64,000 nt of DNA from Ischnura elegans (GCF_921293095.1 NC_060246.1:15890001-15954000); one strand, 5' to 3'. Numbered from the stretch's first letter, positions 1 to 12,576 are shown. Notes: a model not told the origin generated them from the sequence alone. Numbers and translations are program-made.

Positions 1-544
1 TCCTCATTTGAAAAAGGCCAGATTGGCGCCCATGCGATGCCACTCCACGTGACATCACAGGGGCCCAGATGCTAGACGAGTAGTCAGGAGTTCTATATCG
101 TCTGAGATTACCAATGCATGCATAAGGCACACAGCTCAGGGAACCATCTCTTAATAATCACCTATTAAAACTGCCTAAGGTCGGAAAGTTTCCTTTGTTT
201 GATAAGGTATTAATAATCCTTATTTAAGCCAAGTATTACCTGCTAGCAGGGTACTCTGCTACCTGCTAATATCCTGCGTCGAATCAGGGCTCAGAGCCTC
301 GCCCCAAGGTCACCTCACTTGCGGCAGCGGGAACCAGAACGACGTCACACGGAGTTTTCCCGGCATTCATACTTACCCGTCGCGTTTTCGCGCGCTTGAA
401 AATTTTACTTTTCATTTAATCGCGAAAAATAGATATCATCATTTAAAAATCTAAAAGCGTGGAATACGTACTCCAGGAGTAATAATCTTTCGATTAAGGC
501 AATAAAAAAATAATATGAAACCACCCTATTAAGGCTAAAGATGG
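1..544. other. Non-coding, no gene recognised
   Basis: No open frame of note and no recognisable protein similarity. The sequence is mixed, with a GC-richer block around 285-400 and AT-rich sequence after it. It probably belongs to the same repeat-rich landscape as what follows, but I recognise no element ends here. Confidence 0.5.
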
Positions 545-870
545 GAGGACGCTAACCGAGCGAGAAGAGGTACAGAGTGGTCGGAAGGTATTTGTGGAGG
601 ATCTGTATGACGGGTGTGCACTGGATGTATCTGGATGTACGGGGGTGGACCAGCGAGCTCCTCAAGAATCTAGGTGAGGACAGCAAGGAAAGGTTTTCCG
701 ATCTAGTATGCTGGATCTATGAGGAGGGATGTTGGCCGGAGAATTTCGTGAAGACGGTTTTAATTCCGCTACCGAAAAAGAAGAAAACTATGGAATGCGG
801 AGATTATAGGGGTAAGATTCTAGGGACTGTAGGGCTAAGATTTTTAATATTGCTATAAATACTATTTTAG
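545..870 (+). pseudogene. LINE (non-LTR retrotransposon) reverse-transcriptase fragment
   Basis: The frame starting near 577 encodes a peptide with the layout of the N-terminal part of a non-LTR reverse transcriptase: a region resembling the 'ELLKNLGED' segment, then 'WPENFVKTVLIPLPKKK', then 'CGDYRG'. In intact elements this run precedes the finger and palm motifs. The similarity stops at about 850, before any catalytic YxDD motif, and no poly-A tail or second frame follows, so this is a truncated, dead copy. The codons just upstream (about 555-640) also look LINE-like but are out of frame. Which LINE clade it belongs to cannot be settled from so short a piece. Confidence 0.65.
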
Positions 871-1754
871 GGCGAGAGTGTCTTTAGAAAGGTGCAAATG
901 TCGACCGTCTGACCGGATTACGGTATATGAAGTAGTTGATGACTGGTCGGATATCCAATTCATCCAAAACATCTCGGTGGGCATGGAGAACAGCCAAGTT
1001 GTTCAATCGCTTCTGTCCCATTGTTGATCGAAGATACGATTTCAGATGAAGGGCGCTAAATGTGCGATCTGCTGTCACTGTCGTTATTGGAAATACTTGG
1101 AGAAACTTAATGCACTTCACTACATCGCATATCTTTTCTCTAACTGCAGGCACTTGTGTAATACTTTCTTACATCACGCATGTTTTTTTAAGACCAGCTG
1201 TTTTTTATTAGCGATATCGGATAACATGTGCAAGTTATATCGCAGTCTCTCAATGTCTAGGTCATTTTTGAAAATTTCAGTTTATTTTTACAAAATTTTA
1301 CCCTCTGTTTACTAAAAGCAATTACCCTTGTTCAACTGCAATAACCTGCGTGATTCCAGAGAATGCAAACCGCTCAGTAATGCAAGATTGGTGTTTCACA
1401 AATTTCATTGCAAATAGCTTTGTAGTATTCCTTTAGGGTTTGGAAAGTGTGCGGTGAGCTGGCTTCGTCGTTTTCATATTTCTTTGGCATAGGTCGATTC
1501 CGAGGAAGCGAATAATCATCAGGTTGTGAAGGTTTCTCTTTTAAACACAATTCCCAAAAGTGTCCAAAACCATCACGCCTTCCATTCAATGTACAAATCA
1601 AGCCCTCATGTATTTTTCCCAGATCAGCAACACTTAGACGAGGGCATTGAATCTTTTCATTGACACCCTGTAAGTGTCGTCTTCAATGCATGCTAATAAA
1701 GACGTAGAAATAAATAAGTATTAAATTTTAACATTGGCTCAAGGTAGCCTGCAA

Positions 1755-2096
1755 CATGGGCGCAGCCAAAAATTAAGGCTAGGGGGGGGTTTAGGCGCAA
1801 CTAATACTTGGGGGTGTTGGGGTATTGCATACCCACCAGGGTAAGTGGGAGTTGCGGGGGCCCTCCTCCAGAAAATTTTTAAGATTAATGTTTCCAAATG
1901 GCGAGTTTTACGGCTTTCTGAGGGATATTTGATTAATCATAAGACTTTTATATAAGTAATACCATAGAGTAAGTATATTATATACTTACTCTGGTAATAC
2001 TAATCCATTAAGTAAAATGGAATAAATTTAAAATTTTCTCTGAGCTCTGGGGGGGGGGGGATTTAAACTTCAAAACCCCCCCTCGCTGCGCCACTG
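1755..2096. mobile_element. hAT-type MITE, 'GGCGCAGCC' family, copy A
   Basis: 342-bp non-coding element with CA...TG ends and imperfect TIRs (CATGGGCGCAGCC at the left, GCTGCGCCACTG at the right). It is flanked by gcctgcaa (1747-1754) and gcctgcac (2097-2104), a 7-of-8 match expected of an old hAT 8-bp target duplication. It shares 'AATTAAGGCTxGGGG', 'AGGTTTAGG/GTTTAGGCGCAACTAATA' and 'GAGTTTTACGGCTTTCTGAG' with copies at 8791-9054 and, inverted, 35667-35936. It is inserted in the decayed hAT transposase. It has runs of G and C just inside both ends. Confidence 0.8.
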
Positions 2097-2311
2097 GCCT
2101 GCACATTTGTAACCTGCCTCTCTTTTGTCCTCTGCAGTAAATGCTTTAAAAAACTCTAGAAGTTCTTCAAAGTTATTCACTATTCTCAAGATACTGGAGG
2201 CTCGCATTGTCCATCGAGTGGGGCAAAGAGGTCGCAGACCAGCTTGATCGTTGGCGCTCTCACAGCGTATGCTTCTGAAAGGTCCCATCCTTTTGTTGGA
2301 TTCCCTTACGG

Positions 2312-2498
2312 CAGCGGTTCTCAAACTGGGGGTCGCGACCCCCAGGGGGGTCGCGGGCCGTTCGGAAAGGGGTCGCGAGATGTATACGAATAATAAAGTG
2401 AACTATGTACTTAAACTTAGACAACCATTTTTAGGGGGTCGCGGCTAAAACGTATGGACTAAAATGGGTCGCAGAAAGAAAAAGTTTGGGAACCGCTG
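2312..2498. mobile_element. hAT-type MITE with 8-bp target duplication
   Basis: 187-bp element starting CAGCGGTTCTCAAACTGGG and ending TTTGGGAACCGCTG, so the terminal inverted repeats are about 14-16 bp. It is flanked by a perfect 8-bp duplication, ccttacgg, at 2304-2311 and 2499-2506. The interior is rich in 'GGGTCGCG' words and has no coding capacity. The CAGxGGTTCTCAAACT terminus is a common hAT (Charlie-like) end. The insertion interrupts the decayed transposase frame around it and is therefore younger than that copy. Confidence 0.92.
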
Positions 2499-3619
2499 CC
2501 TTACGGTGTTTATTAAGTCCTTTGGAAAAGCCGTAATATCCCTCATACACGTGCGAGCGCGGAGACTGTCTACCACTGCCAAGTTTATACTGTTAGTAGT
2601 GCCATGCACGTAACGTGCTTTTTGTTGTACATCCGAAACTAACTTTTGTAGTTCTTTTAACCTACCTCTCATATTCGAGGTACTGCCCTTGAAACTGTCC
2701 ACTGTTATCCATTGACAAATCAATACGAGCCAGAACGTCTTTTATAATAATAAACAGAGTTTGTTATTCAGTGTGGGGTCTCATATAAGCCAATAAAGTC
2801 TTCGTTGACTATTGTATAATCATGAACAGTACGGATAAAAAATGACACTCCAGTTGCTACATCGGCTAAGATGCGTTTGGTGGGGCCATGGAGCAGGTAG
2901 TCCCAAGATGGGCGTGGCACACCCTCCGTGGGGTCCCTAATCCCGAACCCTTTCCTCGACGCGTTCACCCTCGCTGGCCCATCTCTTGGACCCTACGACC
3001 GGGGGGGGCCTACCTCCCAAAAAGTGACCTCTGTGACTGCAATTTGGAAATCAATCAATCAATCCAATAATCAAAGAATGATTGTTTGCATCGTACTCCG
3101 GTCAATCGTACGATCAAGTGCGTCTTTGAACCGTGTTTCTGCGATGAAAAATAACGATTTTGTTGACTTTGCAAAAAACGTGGCTGCGGCTCTTGTTTTT
3201 TACGCTACGGCAATTTACTACAACAAGGTTGATGTAATATTTTGTAGTTTGAGTTTCGGTTGGTTCTTTTCCAGACTTTTGTGCATTCTGCGGTGAACTT
3301 ATAGCCAGTGCCAATAATATTTCATATGTTTTCTTTCTCTGGAACACGCGTTTTAGACGATATTGTCAGTTGTTGCCGCTCCTCAATTCGAATAGGTGCC
3401 TCATATTCTAGCCATGCATATTTGTTCAACCAAGACATCTGAAATGATCTTCCCTTGCCGGAATGCCCAGATTACGGATAAGAACACTTTTCGACGCCTG
3501 AAGACGATGAAGCAATTGACGACGCAATGATTGTCGGAGGTTGACTTGCAGTATCATCAACTTCCAAGCGCGCCTTTTTGGAAAAAAAATTATCCATTGC
3601 TAACTTAATTCACAATAAA

Positions 3620-5255
3620 ATAGGAGACTGAAGTGAACAAATAAAGTAAAGTCATATAAAAGAGTCCTCTAAACACTTAAGTCTAAACACTAAACACTTC
3701 TGCACTTAAAGAAAATATCCACACCGAATCACTGCGCCAGCCAGGTGAGATTCATATTACCGCTGTGTCGTACATCTTGAAGTGTAAAGGCAACGCGAGG
3801 CGGAGGGTTTCACGCGCTTCTGCTTTCTGCCTCAGTCCTTTAGCTCTCGCCGCGGCCGTGATCATTACCGGGAAACAATAAGTCATTCTTCCATCAAATT
3901 AACAGGGAGTCCACTTGCATTCCTGTTGGCCAGCCATCTGAACCCGAAGGTCACACCCTGGGACAAATTCAAAATAAGTCGCAACACCAAAAAACTATCA
4001 TGATTCACACCACCTGTTTTCAGTTAACCTGCTTACTACCCCATAATTACTTATTTTAACTTATTACTGAATGTATTTTAAAACGTTACCGTCGTCAAAC
4101 AAGGGAAATAAGAAACACCAACATATTTTTGTGATTTTTAAAAGCATACTATGACTTAGTATTTCCTTGACTTATTCAAACAAATTTTTGCCCATTGAGT
4201 CGGCGTAACTGGTGCATGCTTGTGATGGCAATAATAATTTGGCATATAACAAACATTTATTGTTTAATTTCGCTGGCAATTCGCTTATTTTGAAGTATAT
4301 GAATTTAAATTACAATAAAAATTTTAATTTTATGTATTGCAGGGTGAACAAAGAAAGCTGTGTATGAGGAGAGAAATGACTACACAGTCACCTGGAGCAT
4401 TAAAAATGGTGACACAATGAAGGAGAAACAAGATGTATTTAACACTACGGAAGGCGTGTTTGCATCGGATGGATGTCCTATCGAATAGGGTTTGCGGTGA
4501 TGTGCAGGACGCTGCGCATCGCTGAGGGTTGTTTCTTATTGTTGAGAATTTTCAGCAATTCCGTGACTATTTTGTGTTTTCCCCCAAAGAGTTCATCAAA
4601 CAAAAAGCTCATGAGCAAGGTATACATCTGGGTATGATGGTAAAATGAGATCACTCTTTGATATGTGTGATTCCAGAGAGTTGACCTTATCTCATTATGT
4701 AAGAGTTACGGTGATTGGAAAAGTGGTATAGACTCATGAATAATTGGGTCTTGGTATGAGATATCTCGTGAACGTTCACAAAAAAACAATGGTACAAATA
4801 GCATTAATGCAAAATTCTAAAAGTCGACTGAAAAACCAAAGGTACTAATAGGTATGGGGACAAATTGGCCCTTACACACAAAAAATAAGCCGGCATAGGG
4901 AAGATGAAAATGCATGCATGAAGGTACCATATGTTGCGTGCATTACGATTTCTTTGATTTCGAGATGTTTTTTGGTAACTTAGAATATTTTATTTTGTAT
5001 ATGTGCACTAATACCCTTCTTACAGGATGACATAAAGAATAAAGGCAACTATTAGAGCTCGAAGAAAGAAGGCGATATGCGCGCGAACCTTGCGTTTTTC
5101 GATGCGTTGCGTAATCGAGCGGAAACTGCGATTTTATCGTGCGAACGGCGAGAGGATGCGTATGATTCGTGTGACCTCCAAATTTAGGAGGAGAAGACAG
5201 AAGACTTTATGACAAGAGGACCACACAAGGAATTGGGGCCCCTGTTTTAGTTATA
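3620..5255. other. Intergenic, no gene recognised
   Basis: AT-rich sequence with no convincing coding frame. A cag-ended pyrimidine tract at about 4330-4342 and another ending at about 5025 resemble splice acceptors, but the frames after them close quickly. A CpG-rich patch at about 5065-5180 precedes the tandem array. Confidence 0.5.
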
Positions 5256-5260
5256 GTTAT

Positions 5261-6860
5261 TTTGTGTCGAACCAAGGTTTTTCATGCGCTGTATACCACT
5301 GTAGTGTACGGGATAGAAACTATGTCACTGGGAAGGAAATGTGGTAATTTCCTCCTTGTGTCATGGTGACTTCCCGTGTGCTGTAGTGGGACGTATGCGA
5401 TTCCTTGGGGGAAGGGTCATTTATTTTCCTTGTATGTACTCTCTCCCCAGGCTCAAGACATCGGAACTTCACGTGAAGAGGACCCCAGCTTCACACCTAG
5501 GCAAGCTTTTGGGCCCTTAGGGCCGTGATTATTGCGTCGAGTAAGGCTAGGTTTTATAACGCGCGATAATTTTAGTTTTTTTGTGTCGAACCAAGGTTTT
5601 GCATGAGCTATATACCATTACAGTGTACTGGATAGAAACTATGTCACTGGGAAGGAAATGTGGTAATTTCCTCCTTGTGTCATGGTGACTTCCCGTGTAC
5701 TGTAGTGGGGCGTATGCGATTCCTTTGGGGAAGGGTCATTTATTTTCCTTGTATGTACTCTCTCCCCAGGCTCAAGACATCGGAACTTCACATGAAGAGG
5801 ACCCCAGCTTCACACCTAGGTTAGCTTTTGGGCCCTTAGGGCTGTGATCATTGCGTCGAGTAAGGCAAGGTTTTATTACGCGCGTTAATTTTAGTTTTTT
5901 TTTGTGTCGAACCAAGGTGTTGGATTCGCTGTATACCATTGCAGTGTACGGGATGGAAACTATGCCACTGGGATGGACATGTGGTAATTTCCTCCTTTTG
6001 CCATGGTGATTCCTGTGTGCTGTAGTGGGGTGTATGCGATTCCTTGGGGGAAGGGTCATTTATTTTCCTTGTATGTACTCTCTCCCCAGGCTCAAGACAT
6101 CGGAACTTCACACGAAGAGGACCCCAGCTTCACACCTAGGTTAGCTTTTGGGCCCTTAGGGCTGTGATCATTGCGTCAAGTAAGGCTAGGTTTTATTACG
6201 CGCGTTAATTTTAGTTTTTTTTGTGTCGAACCAAGGTTTTGCATGAGCTATATACCATTACAGTGTACTGGATGGAAACTATGTCACTGGGATGGAAATG
6301 TGGTAATTTCCTCCTTTTGCCATGGTGATTCCTGTGTGCTGTAGTGGGGCGTATGCGATTCCTTGGGGGAAGGGTCATTTATTTTCCTTGTATGTACTCT
6401 CTCCCCAGGCTCAAGACATCGGAACTTCACATTAAGAGGACCCAGCTTCACACCTACGTTAGCTTTTGGGCCCTTAGGGCTGTGATCATTGCGTCGAGTA
6501 AGGCTAGGTTTTATTAGGCACGTTAATATTAGTTTTTTTTGTGTCGAACCAAGGTTTTGCACTCGCTGTATACCATTGCAGTGTACGGGATAGAAACTAT
6601 GTCACTGGGATGGAAATGTGGTAATTTCCTCCTTTTGCCATGGTGATTCCTGTGTGCTGTAGTGGGGCGTATGCGATTCCTTGGGGCGAAGGGTCATTTA
6701 TTTTCCTTGCATGTACTCTCTCCCCAGGCTCAAGACATCGGAACTTCACGTGAAGAGGACCCACTGGGCCTTCACGTGGGGCGTATGCGATTCTTTGGGG
6801 GAAGGGTCATTTATTTACTTTGTATGTACTAACCCGCTCTCTCACTAGACTCAAGACATC
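5261..6860. repeat. Tandem array of ~320-bp units, five copies
   Basis: The motif TTTGTGTCGAACCAAGG recurs at about 5261, 5580, 5901, 6220 and 6538, giving periods of 319, 321, 319 and 318 bp. Each unit also contains 'GGAAATGTGGTAATTTCC' (a short hairpin), 'TATGCGATTCCTTGGGGGAA', 'TGTACTCTCTCCCCAGGCTC', 'AGACATCGGAACTTCAC' and 'CTTTTGGGCCCTTAGGGC'. Units are about 90-95% alike by eye. The last unit is internally deleted after 6760 and degenerates by 6860. Short frames inside it on the minus strand simply repeat with the array and are not genes. Confidence 0.93.
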
Positions 6861-8790
6861 CCCCTGGCCGGATAAATGATACACCTTAAAATTACGGGAC
6901 CTACAAACATCTGAAGGAGGAGCGTTTCAACCCAGAACTGATTTCGGTAAAGCAAAGTTTTATAATTTTTCATTATTGCTTTTTTTACTTTGATGTTAAC
7001 ATTTATTTGTGCCACTAGGATACCATAATTGTTTTTACCATAAGAGTTAAAGTAAATTTTTCTTCTCTAGTAATTTTTCCCTTATAGATCAGTTCAACTT
7101 CGATTATTGTTTTCTGTGTGCCTTAAACCATACTAAAGTAATATATACTGCATAAATCTACGTTTGTATTATTTTGCATTGAAGGTGTACTCAAAATGAA
7201 TTCACGACTACCAATTTCAATTTCAATTTATTAGTCATTTTGTTCTATGAGTTTTTATTCTTATTTTTAAAATATGCATCTGAGGTAATTTTTTTTTAAT
7301 TCGTAGTGCATATTTTCCATATAATAGAATTTCTTTTTCATATTTTACCCTGCATGCACTAACACATTACGACATCTACATCAATCCGTGTTTGCAAATC
7401 AGTTTATATTCGTTCCTTTAGTCTACTTATCTCATTACCTTGCATCAACCAGATGGGTCTGATCATTACATGCATTCTCTCCATTTCCATTTTTTACGTT
7501 TCTGCATTCCCAAGCACAGCATTGCTCTTTAGTATCCATAATTTACATTCTTCATTTTTTCCATTCCTCATTGGTAAATGAAACTGTTCTCTTGAGAGTT
7601 TCCAAAAGCTCTTTTTCCGAATAGAACATCATTTTTGAAATCATTTATTTTTTAGATAGTTGAATTACGCTGATTAAACTTTATGCACGACAGATTGTGA
7701 TTTTAGCCATTCAGTTTTCTTTTAAATTATAAGGTTAATATGATTTATTGTGATGTATCAGTTCTAAATAGATATCTAATTTGATAGTTAAATATGTATA
7801 GTTTTGCAATTCTCTTACAATATCCATGACTTATCTTCAGGTGTGAGACAATTACTTGTTCTATAAGTTATTTAACTTAAGTCTAATTAACCATTCCTTC
7901 TTAACCAATTTAAGGAATTGTTATTTTTAAAATGTCGAGTAGACGTAAATTCACGAAGGAAATTCAATCCCTGTTCCATTTTTCTCTCCTCAGTCGCAAA
8001 TCTCGGAGGATGTGGACAGACAGACAGCTGGTGGAAAAATCGCGCTAATCCGCATTCCGTCTGCACTGAAGACGCCAAACGGTAAGAAAATAATTCCATT
8101 GCACATTTTCAGTTGCTTCGTTTATTGTTTTAAATTATATTATTACAATTTAAAAAAATCATATTATTACTTCGGTAGAATTCATTTTTATTATTCTTAT
8201 AAGAGTCTTTAGTTCTGATATATTGCGATCGTTTTCATATATTTGATGCGAGAATTGTGTTCCTGGCAATAGTGGATTATAATTTTGGCGACCTTTTGTT
8301 ATCATCCCTTGTTTTGCCGGTATTTTTTTACAAAAATTGGAAACACTTGAAAATCAATGATATCATAATATTCGGAAATAGTATACTTATTATTCTTTCC
8401 ATCCCTCCAATTTTCCAAGGTATCTTTTACGGTTACATCTAATTTTACTTCGTCTAATTCAGTCGCTGTCGATATCCGAAATTTACCACACGGTCGTGGT
8501 AATGCTGTAAGTCATTTCCTGCTAATTGGACAATGAAAACTACGAATTTCACTATATAAAACGCAAAATTTTTCTCAATGATTTTCCATGATTCATGATT
8601 GGTAGCCTTCAAATATTGCCTATCAAGTTCGCCACTTGCTTCGCTTTTTTATTGAAAGTTTCAGTTCAATGTTCCCAAAAGTTTATTAAAAAGTTGATTT
8701 TTATATTTAGGTAGTTTCGCAAATTGTACATAATTCTAGCGAAATATTTATAGAGATTATTCAATATGACCGTAACACTGCAATGCGATC
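6861..8790. other. Intergenic, AT-rich; one exon-like island
   Basis: Mostly AT-rich sequence with homopolymer T runs. The only structured part is the exon-like island listed at 7994-8081. A further short open stretch ends at a GTAAAG donor-like site near 6949, but I see no good acceptor for it. No transposon ends were recognised. Confidence 0.45.
7994..8081 (+). CDS. Candidate internal exon, protein unknown
   Basis: An 88-bp stretch flanked by a good polypyrimidine tract and acceptor (TTTTTCTCTCCTCAG) and a consensus donor (ACG|GTAAGAAAA). It is GC-richer than its surroundings. In one frame it reads 'SQISEDVDRQTAGGK' then 'IALIRIPSALKTPN', ending in phase 1; a second frame is also open, so the reading frame is not settled. 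I do not recognise the protein. It could be an exon of a gene that spans this window on the plus strand, an exon of a non-coding RNA, or a chance island. Confidence 0.3.
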
Positions 8791-9054
8791 CAGGGGCGCA
8801 GCCAGGAATTAAGGCTGGGGGAGGTTTAGGTGCAACTAATAACAGGGTGCGTGGGGGTTTGGTATACACACCAGGATAATCGGTAGGTGCGAGATTAATG
8901 AATACCGGAATTTTAACACAAATGGTTTAAAATGGTGAGTTTTACGGCTTTCTGAGTTGTATTTTATTAATCCCTACGCTATTCTATTGGTTATATCAAT
9001 CCAATTCAGTAAAGCCGATTAAACTAAACCCCCCCAACCCCCGCTGCGCCGCTG
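8791..9054. mobile_element. hAT-type MITE, 'GGCGCAGCC' family, copy B
   Basis: 264-bp copy beginning CAGGGGCGCAGCCAGGAATT and ending GCTGCGCCGCTG, sharing the internal words of the copy at 1755-2096 in the same orientation. The flanking 8-mers (atgcgatc and acgtgaga) do not match, so the target duplication has decayed or one end is shifted. Non-coding. Confidence 0.72.
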
Positions 9055-12000
9055 ACGTGAGATAATGGCTAATTCAATAAGAACTATGTAGTATATCGCA
9101 TAACTTAAATCAGGTTTTAAATCTCATAATATACAACAAATTACGGAATGAATCTATAACACTTTCCTTAGAATTAATTCTGACGAATATAGTTCAACAA
9201 GAACGGCCGTCTCCTCTTCCAATGCTTTACTTTCTGTTTTCTTTCCTCCTATCCCACCTTGTTGCTGCTTCGTCTTCTTCTTTTTCTAACTAGCTATTAA
9301 CCAACTTGCGTTCACACACGCATAAACTACCACCAACCATGGTCAGATAACTGTGGTCAGAATCCCCAACCACAGTTAACCATAACTTAAGTATTTCAAC
9401 GTAAATATTTGCTCTCAATTATTAGTAATACCCGTGAAGTCCAAGTTTGTCGTAAAAATAGTTATATAAATAACACACTGGGCTCACTGTAATGATTTCC
9501 GGGAAAATTCTTAATATTGCCCAATCAAATCTTTAAAATGTTTAAAGAATAATAAAAATGCATTGAAATATCAAGTATTAGATAAGCATAAAATAAATTG
9601 TAAGTACCTACTCTTGGATTTTTTTTAATTTCTAGACACTTAAAAAGTTAATTCTTTCTGAACATCTTCCTCGAAATGATATTTCTGAGCTGAGAGTTAA
9701 CCTTTTAAGTCTCCCCTTCGTTGGATCATGAGAATTTTTTTGTTAAATTACCACAGGTCAAGCTTACGGACAACGACAGTGATTGCTTTTGGAGACTACT
9801 GTGGAGGTCCATGAAATGGACACCTGAAGGTTACTGCACCGACAACTAGAGACTTGAGGATTTTATCGTGAAGAGAGGAAGAATGAAGATAGGAAGAAAG
9901 AAGACACCAAGCCTGAAGATAGTTGTTTTTTTTGCACTTTTTGTTGCAATTATTGTACAGGGTGTTTGTATATTTTTTATTAATGCATGTATTTTTTCCA
10001 GCTTTAGTTAGGATTTGCGGCAGGAGAGTAGGGATTTTATATTGTGTCCTACCGTCGAGTGGAAATAACTCAGATTAGGCAGGTCTTCGTATATCGTGGC
10101 CACGATTCCGTATTTAGGCATTAAATTAATTCAGGCCTATAAAGCAGTATTGAGGTAGGCAGGGCTGTATGAATGGATGAATGTGATATTATGAATGAGG
10201 GAGTAGAATGTGATTTGATGAATGAATGAATGGAATGTGATTTTATGAATGACTGAATGGAATGTGGTTTATGAATGAATGAATGATATTAGTAGTATTA
10301 GTGCTTGATTGTCATGATTTGCTAATTATATTTTGTGTAGTTTTTTTTATTCTTATTAATTTTGGTCGTAGTGTAGTGCATGCCCCCCTCAAATCCAAAC
10401 TGTTCCCTCATCGTGGGGAGGGGGTGTAACAGGGATAAGTCATTAATTTGCACCAAATGCTTAAAAAATTGCACCCTTAATGGGAATGTTATGGAATATT
10501 TTTTCTTCCAAAGTTAGTGGTTTTTCCGCATGAGTTGCAGATTGTACAGGTTGTTTGATACAATGCAAATAAGACTTATCCTTGGCTAAAACAGTTGGTG
10601 CATTTTTGATTTGTATTTAAATACATGAAACCATTGAATAAAACATATGATATGTTGCTGTGATCATTATTTCAGTGCTTAGTACTATTTGCATTACTTT
10701 TTTTGTAATGTTTTCTGATAGTAATGTACAGAGCCTTTTTTATTTTTGTAAGTAATGCATATTTCTTTCCTGTTATTGTTAACACTCGTGGCAGGAGAGT
10801 AGGAATTACTGTTGTTAAGAAATGACTCAGAATAGGCATGAAAATATAATTAAGTAACACCCTGACCAGAATAAATTGTACCCATTATTATGGTCGATTT
10901 CTATTATTGTTGTTGAAATTTTGTCTCGATTTTTATTTTTTTGATTGATATTATTTTAATAGCATTTCAAATTATTATTTTAATAATTTTAAAAGCTATG
11001 AAATGGTGTGCATGTAATTTCTCCCTACTACTTTGTACAAGTAAAGGCGATAAAACTATTTTCTATATACCTTTGGCTATATTTTACTAAGGAGATGTTG
11101 TATAAATAAAATATTTTTAATATCTTGGTGATTGATGACATAAAATAAAACATTTTACATGTTTTTTTTTGTGAAAAGCAAAGTGCTGGTACAAATTCGG
11201 TAAAATGGAATTTCGTTAAGGTATTGATAAAATTTCACATTTGTCAGCTGACAATTTACCTGAATAAAGTGTACATATTCAGAAATCTTCCATCAATGTG
11301 CAATTACATTGGGCATCCATTGTATGCATAAAAATATTTTAATTCATTCAATATAATGCAAATAGGCAATTTGTTACCATTGTTAATTGGATTTTGGTAA
11401 TGATAATGTGACATTGTTACACAAAATGATTAGGAGCATGTATTTATCCGGCTAAAGTTTAGATGTGCAACAGGAGAATATGGGTTATACATTAATTATA
11501 TAATGCTGTCGATTATAAATAACTCAGACTAGGCAGGCCTTCGGACATCGTGACAATGGGTCCATATTATGGCATTAGATTAATTCACGCGTGCATGTTG
11601 AGGTATTTAGTTATATAGGGCTTTAACAATGGATGAATGTAACTTTGTGATTAATTTTTGAAGTACTGGTAATGCTTGATAAGTATATAATGTACGTTTT
11701 AATTTTTTATAACCATAGGGTGTTTTGGGGGCATAAACTTCCCCCATATTTTTCCCCTGGAGGTGACTACCTGCAACGCATCTGCTGAGAAGACCACAAG
11801 TCCTCCAGTTCTCCAATTTTTAAATTATGTGGTTACATTTCATTATGTCTTCCAGTAATCAATGAATTGTTATGATGCTGAAAGATTATTTCATCGTTAA
11901 GTAGCTGAAAAGTTTGTAACCAGTGTATCGTTGTCTGATACCTCGAAAGCGACGACAAAGGAGTATCACTGCAGGCAAACCACATAACACCCAAAATCTT

Positions 12001-12390
12001 CATACCTTTCTGGCTATGTGGCTGACTGAGAACTCAGCAGCGAGATTCCAGGTCAGTTCAACATTGAAAATTAGAGCCTCATTTGCATAGCTAATTTGTC
12101 TTGTGTTTTGTTAAATATATAACCCTGTTAAACAGTAAAATGGAGGGGAAGGGGCTTTGTGATAGCAGCCTCGAATATTTATACATATAAGATGAATATA
12201 TTCCAGGTTGGGCACACACAGTACGAGACAATTTAATAAAAATATTTCCTAACTCTGAGGAAGGTGGTAGGTGCCCCTGAACATTTATTTATTTTCTTCT
12301 TAAGTGTGTATTTTATCTTGTGCGCCCAACGTGGGACATTTTTGTATTACACACCTCGTAGAGGAATTTCCTGAAGTATTTATACATATA
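9055..12390. other. Intergenic with degenerate direct repeats
   Basis: No recognisable gene. A block at about 10012-10330 ('GGCAGGAGAGTAGGGAT', 'AAATAACTCAGATTAGGCAG', 'GCATTAAATTAATTCA') recurs in the same direction at about 11465-11690, and a short third copy lies at about 10790-10850. The first two are about 1.45 kb apart. A cag acceptor-like site at 9756 is followed by 30 open codons to a TAG at about 9849, which could be a terminal exon, but nothing supports it further. Confidence 0.55.
10166..10290. repeat. Minisatellite, ATGAATG-rich
   Basis: Repeated units of the type 'GAATGGAATGTGATTTATGAATGAAT', interrupted and of variable length, lie in the first of the two degenerate direct repeats. 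The second repeat (near 11630) has only a single 'GGATGAATGTAA', so the expansion happened after the repeats separated. Confidence 0.75.
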
Positions 12391-12398
12391 ATGGTAAG

Positions 12399-12576
12399 CA
12401 GAGGGGGGGGGGGCACAAGGGCGACCGTATTCAGGATTTTTTTCTAGGGGGTACAAGGATACTTCATCATACAAAGCAAACGCAAAGATAATGGGACCTT
12501 ATTAAAAATATTGCATATTTTTTTAAGGGATTGGGCGGACATGAGCCCCTGTGTCCCCCTCCAAAATCCACCTATG
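12399..12576. mobile_element. hAT-type MITE, 'GGCGGATCC' family, degenerate inverted copy
   Basis: 178-bp element running from CAGAGGGGG to CCACCTATG, flanked by atggtaag (12391-12398) and atggcaag (12577-12584), a 7-of-8 target duplication. Its interior ('GATAATGGGACCTTATTAAA', 'ATTGCATAT') matches the reverse complement of the interior of the element at 12853-13056, so the two are members of one family in opposite orientation within 450 bp. Non-coding. Confidence 0.82.

Larger units (their letters stand above)
884..3597 (-). pseudogene. Decayed hAT transposase (ZMYM1-like / dimerisation-domain type)
   Basis: Fragments of one hAT-superfamily transposase lie in order on the minus strand. The N-terminus starts at the ATG at 3597 with 'MDNFFSKKARLEVDD'. 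A central piece at 2445-2723 contains 'LQKLVSDVQQKARYVHG' and 'LINTVRQRFPNFF'. The next piece, 2070-2324, carries 'LRPLCPTRWTMRASSI'. A further piece lies at 1374-1601. The C-terminal hAT dimerisation domain at 884-1153 reads 'TADRTFSALHLKSYLRSTM' followed by 'LAVLHAHRD'. These motifs are characteristic of the hAT family found in ZMYM1-like proteins. Many stops and frameshifts and two inserted elements (1755-2096 and 2312-2498) show it is dead. Outer TIRs and a target duplication were not located, so the element ends are unknown. Confidence 0.8.

Noticed and set aside
5772-6562. Minus-strand frames of 87-95 codons
   Set aside because: They recur with each unit of the 320-bp tandem array and have no independent support.
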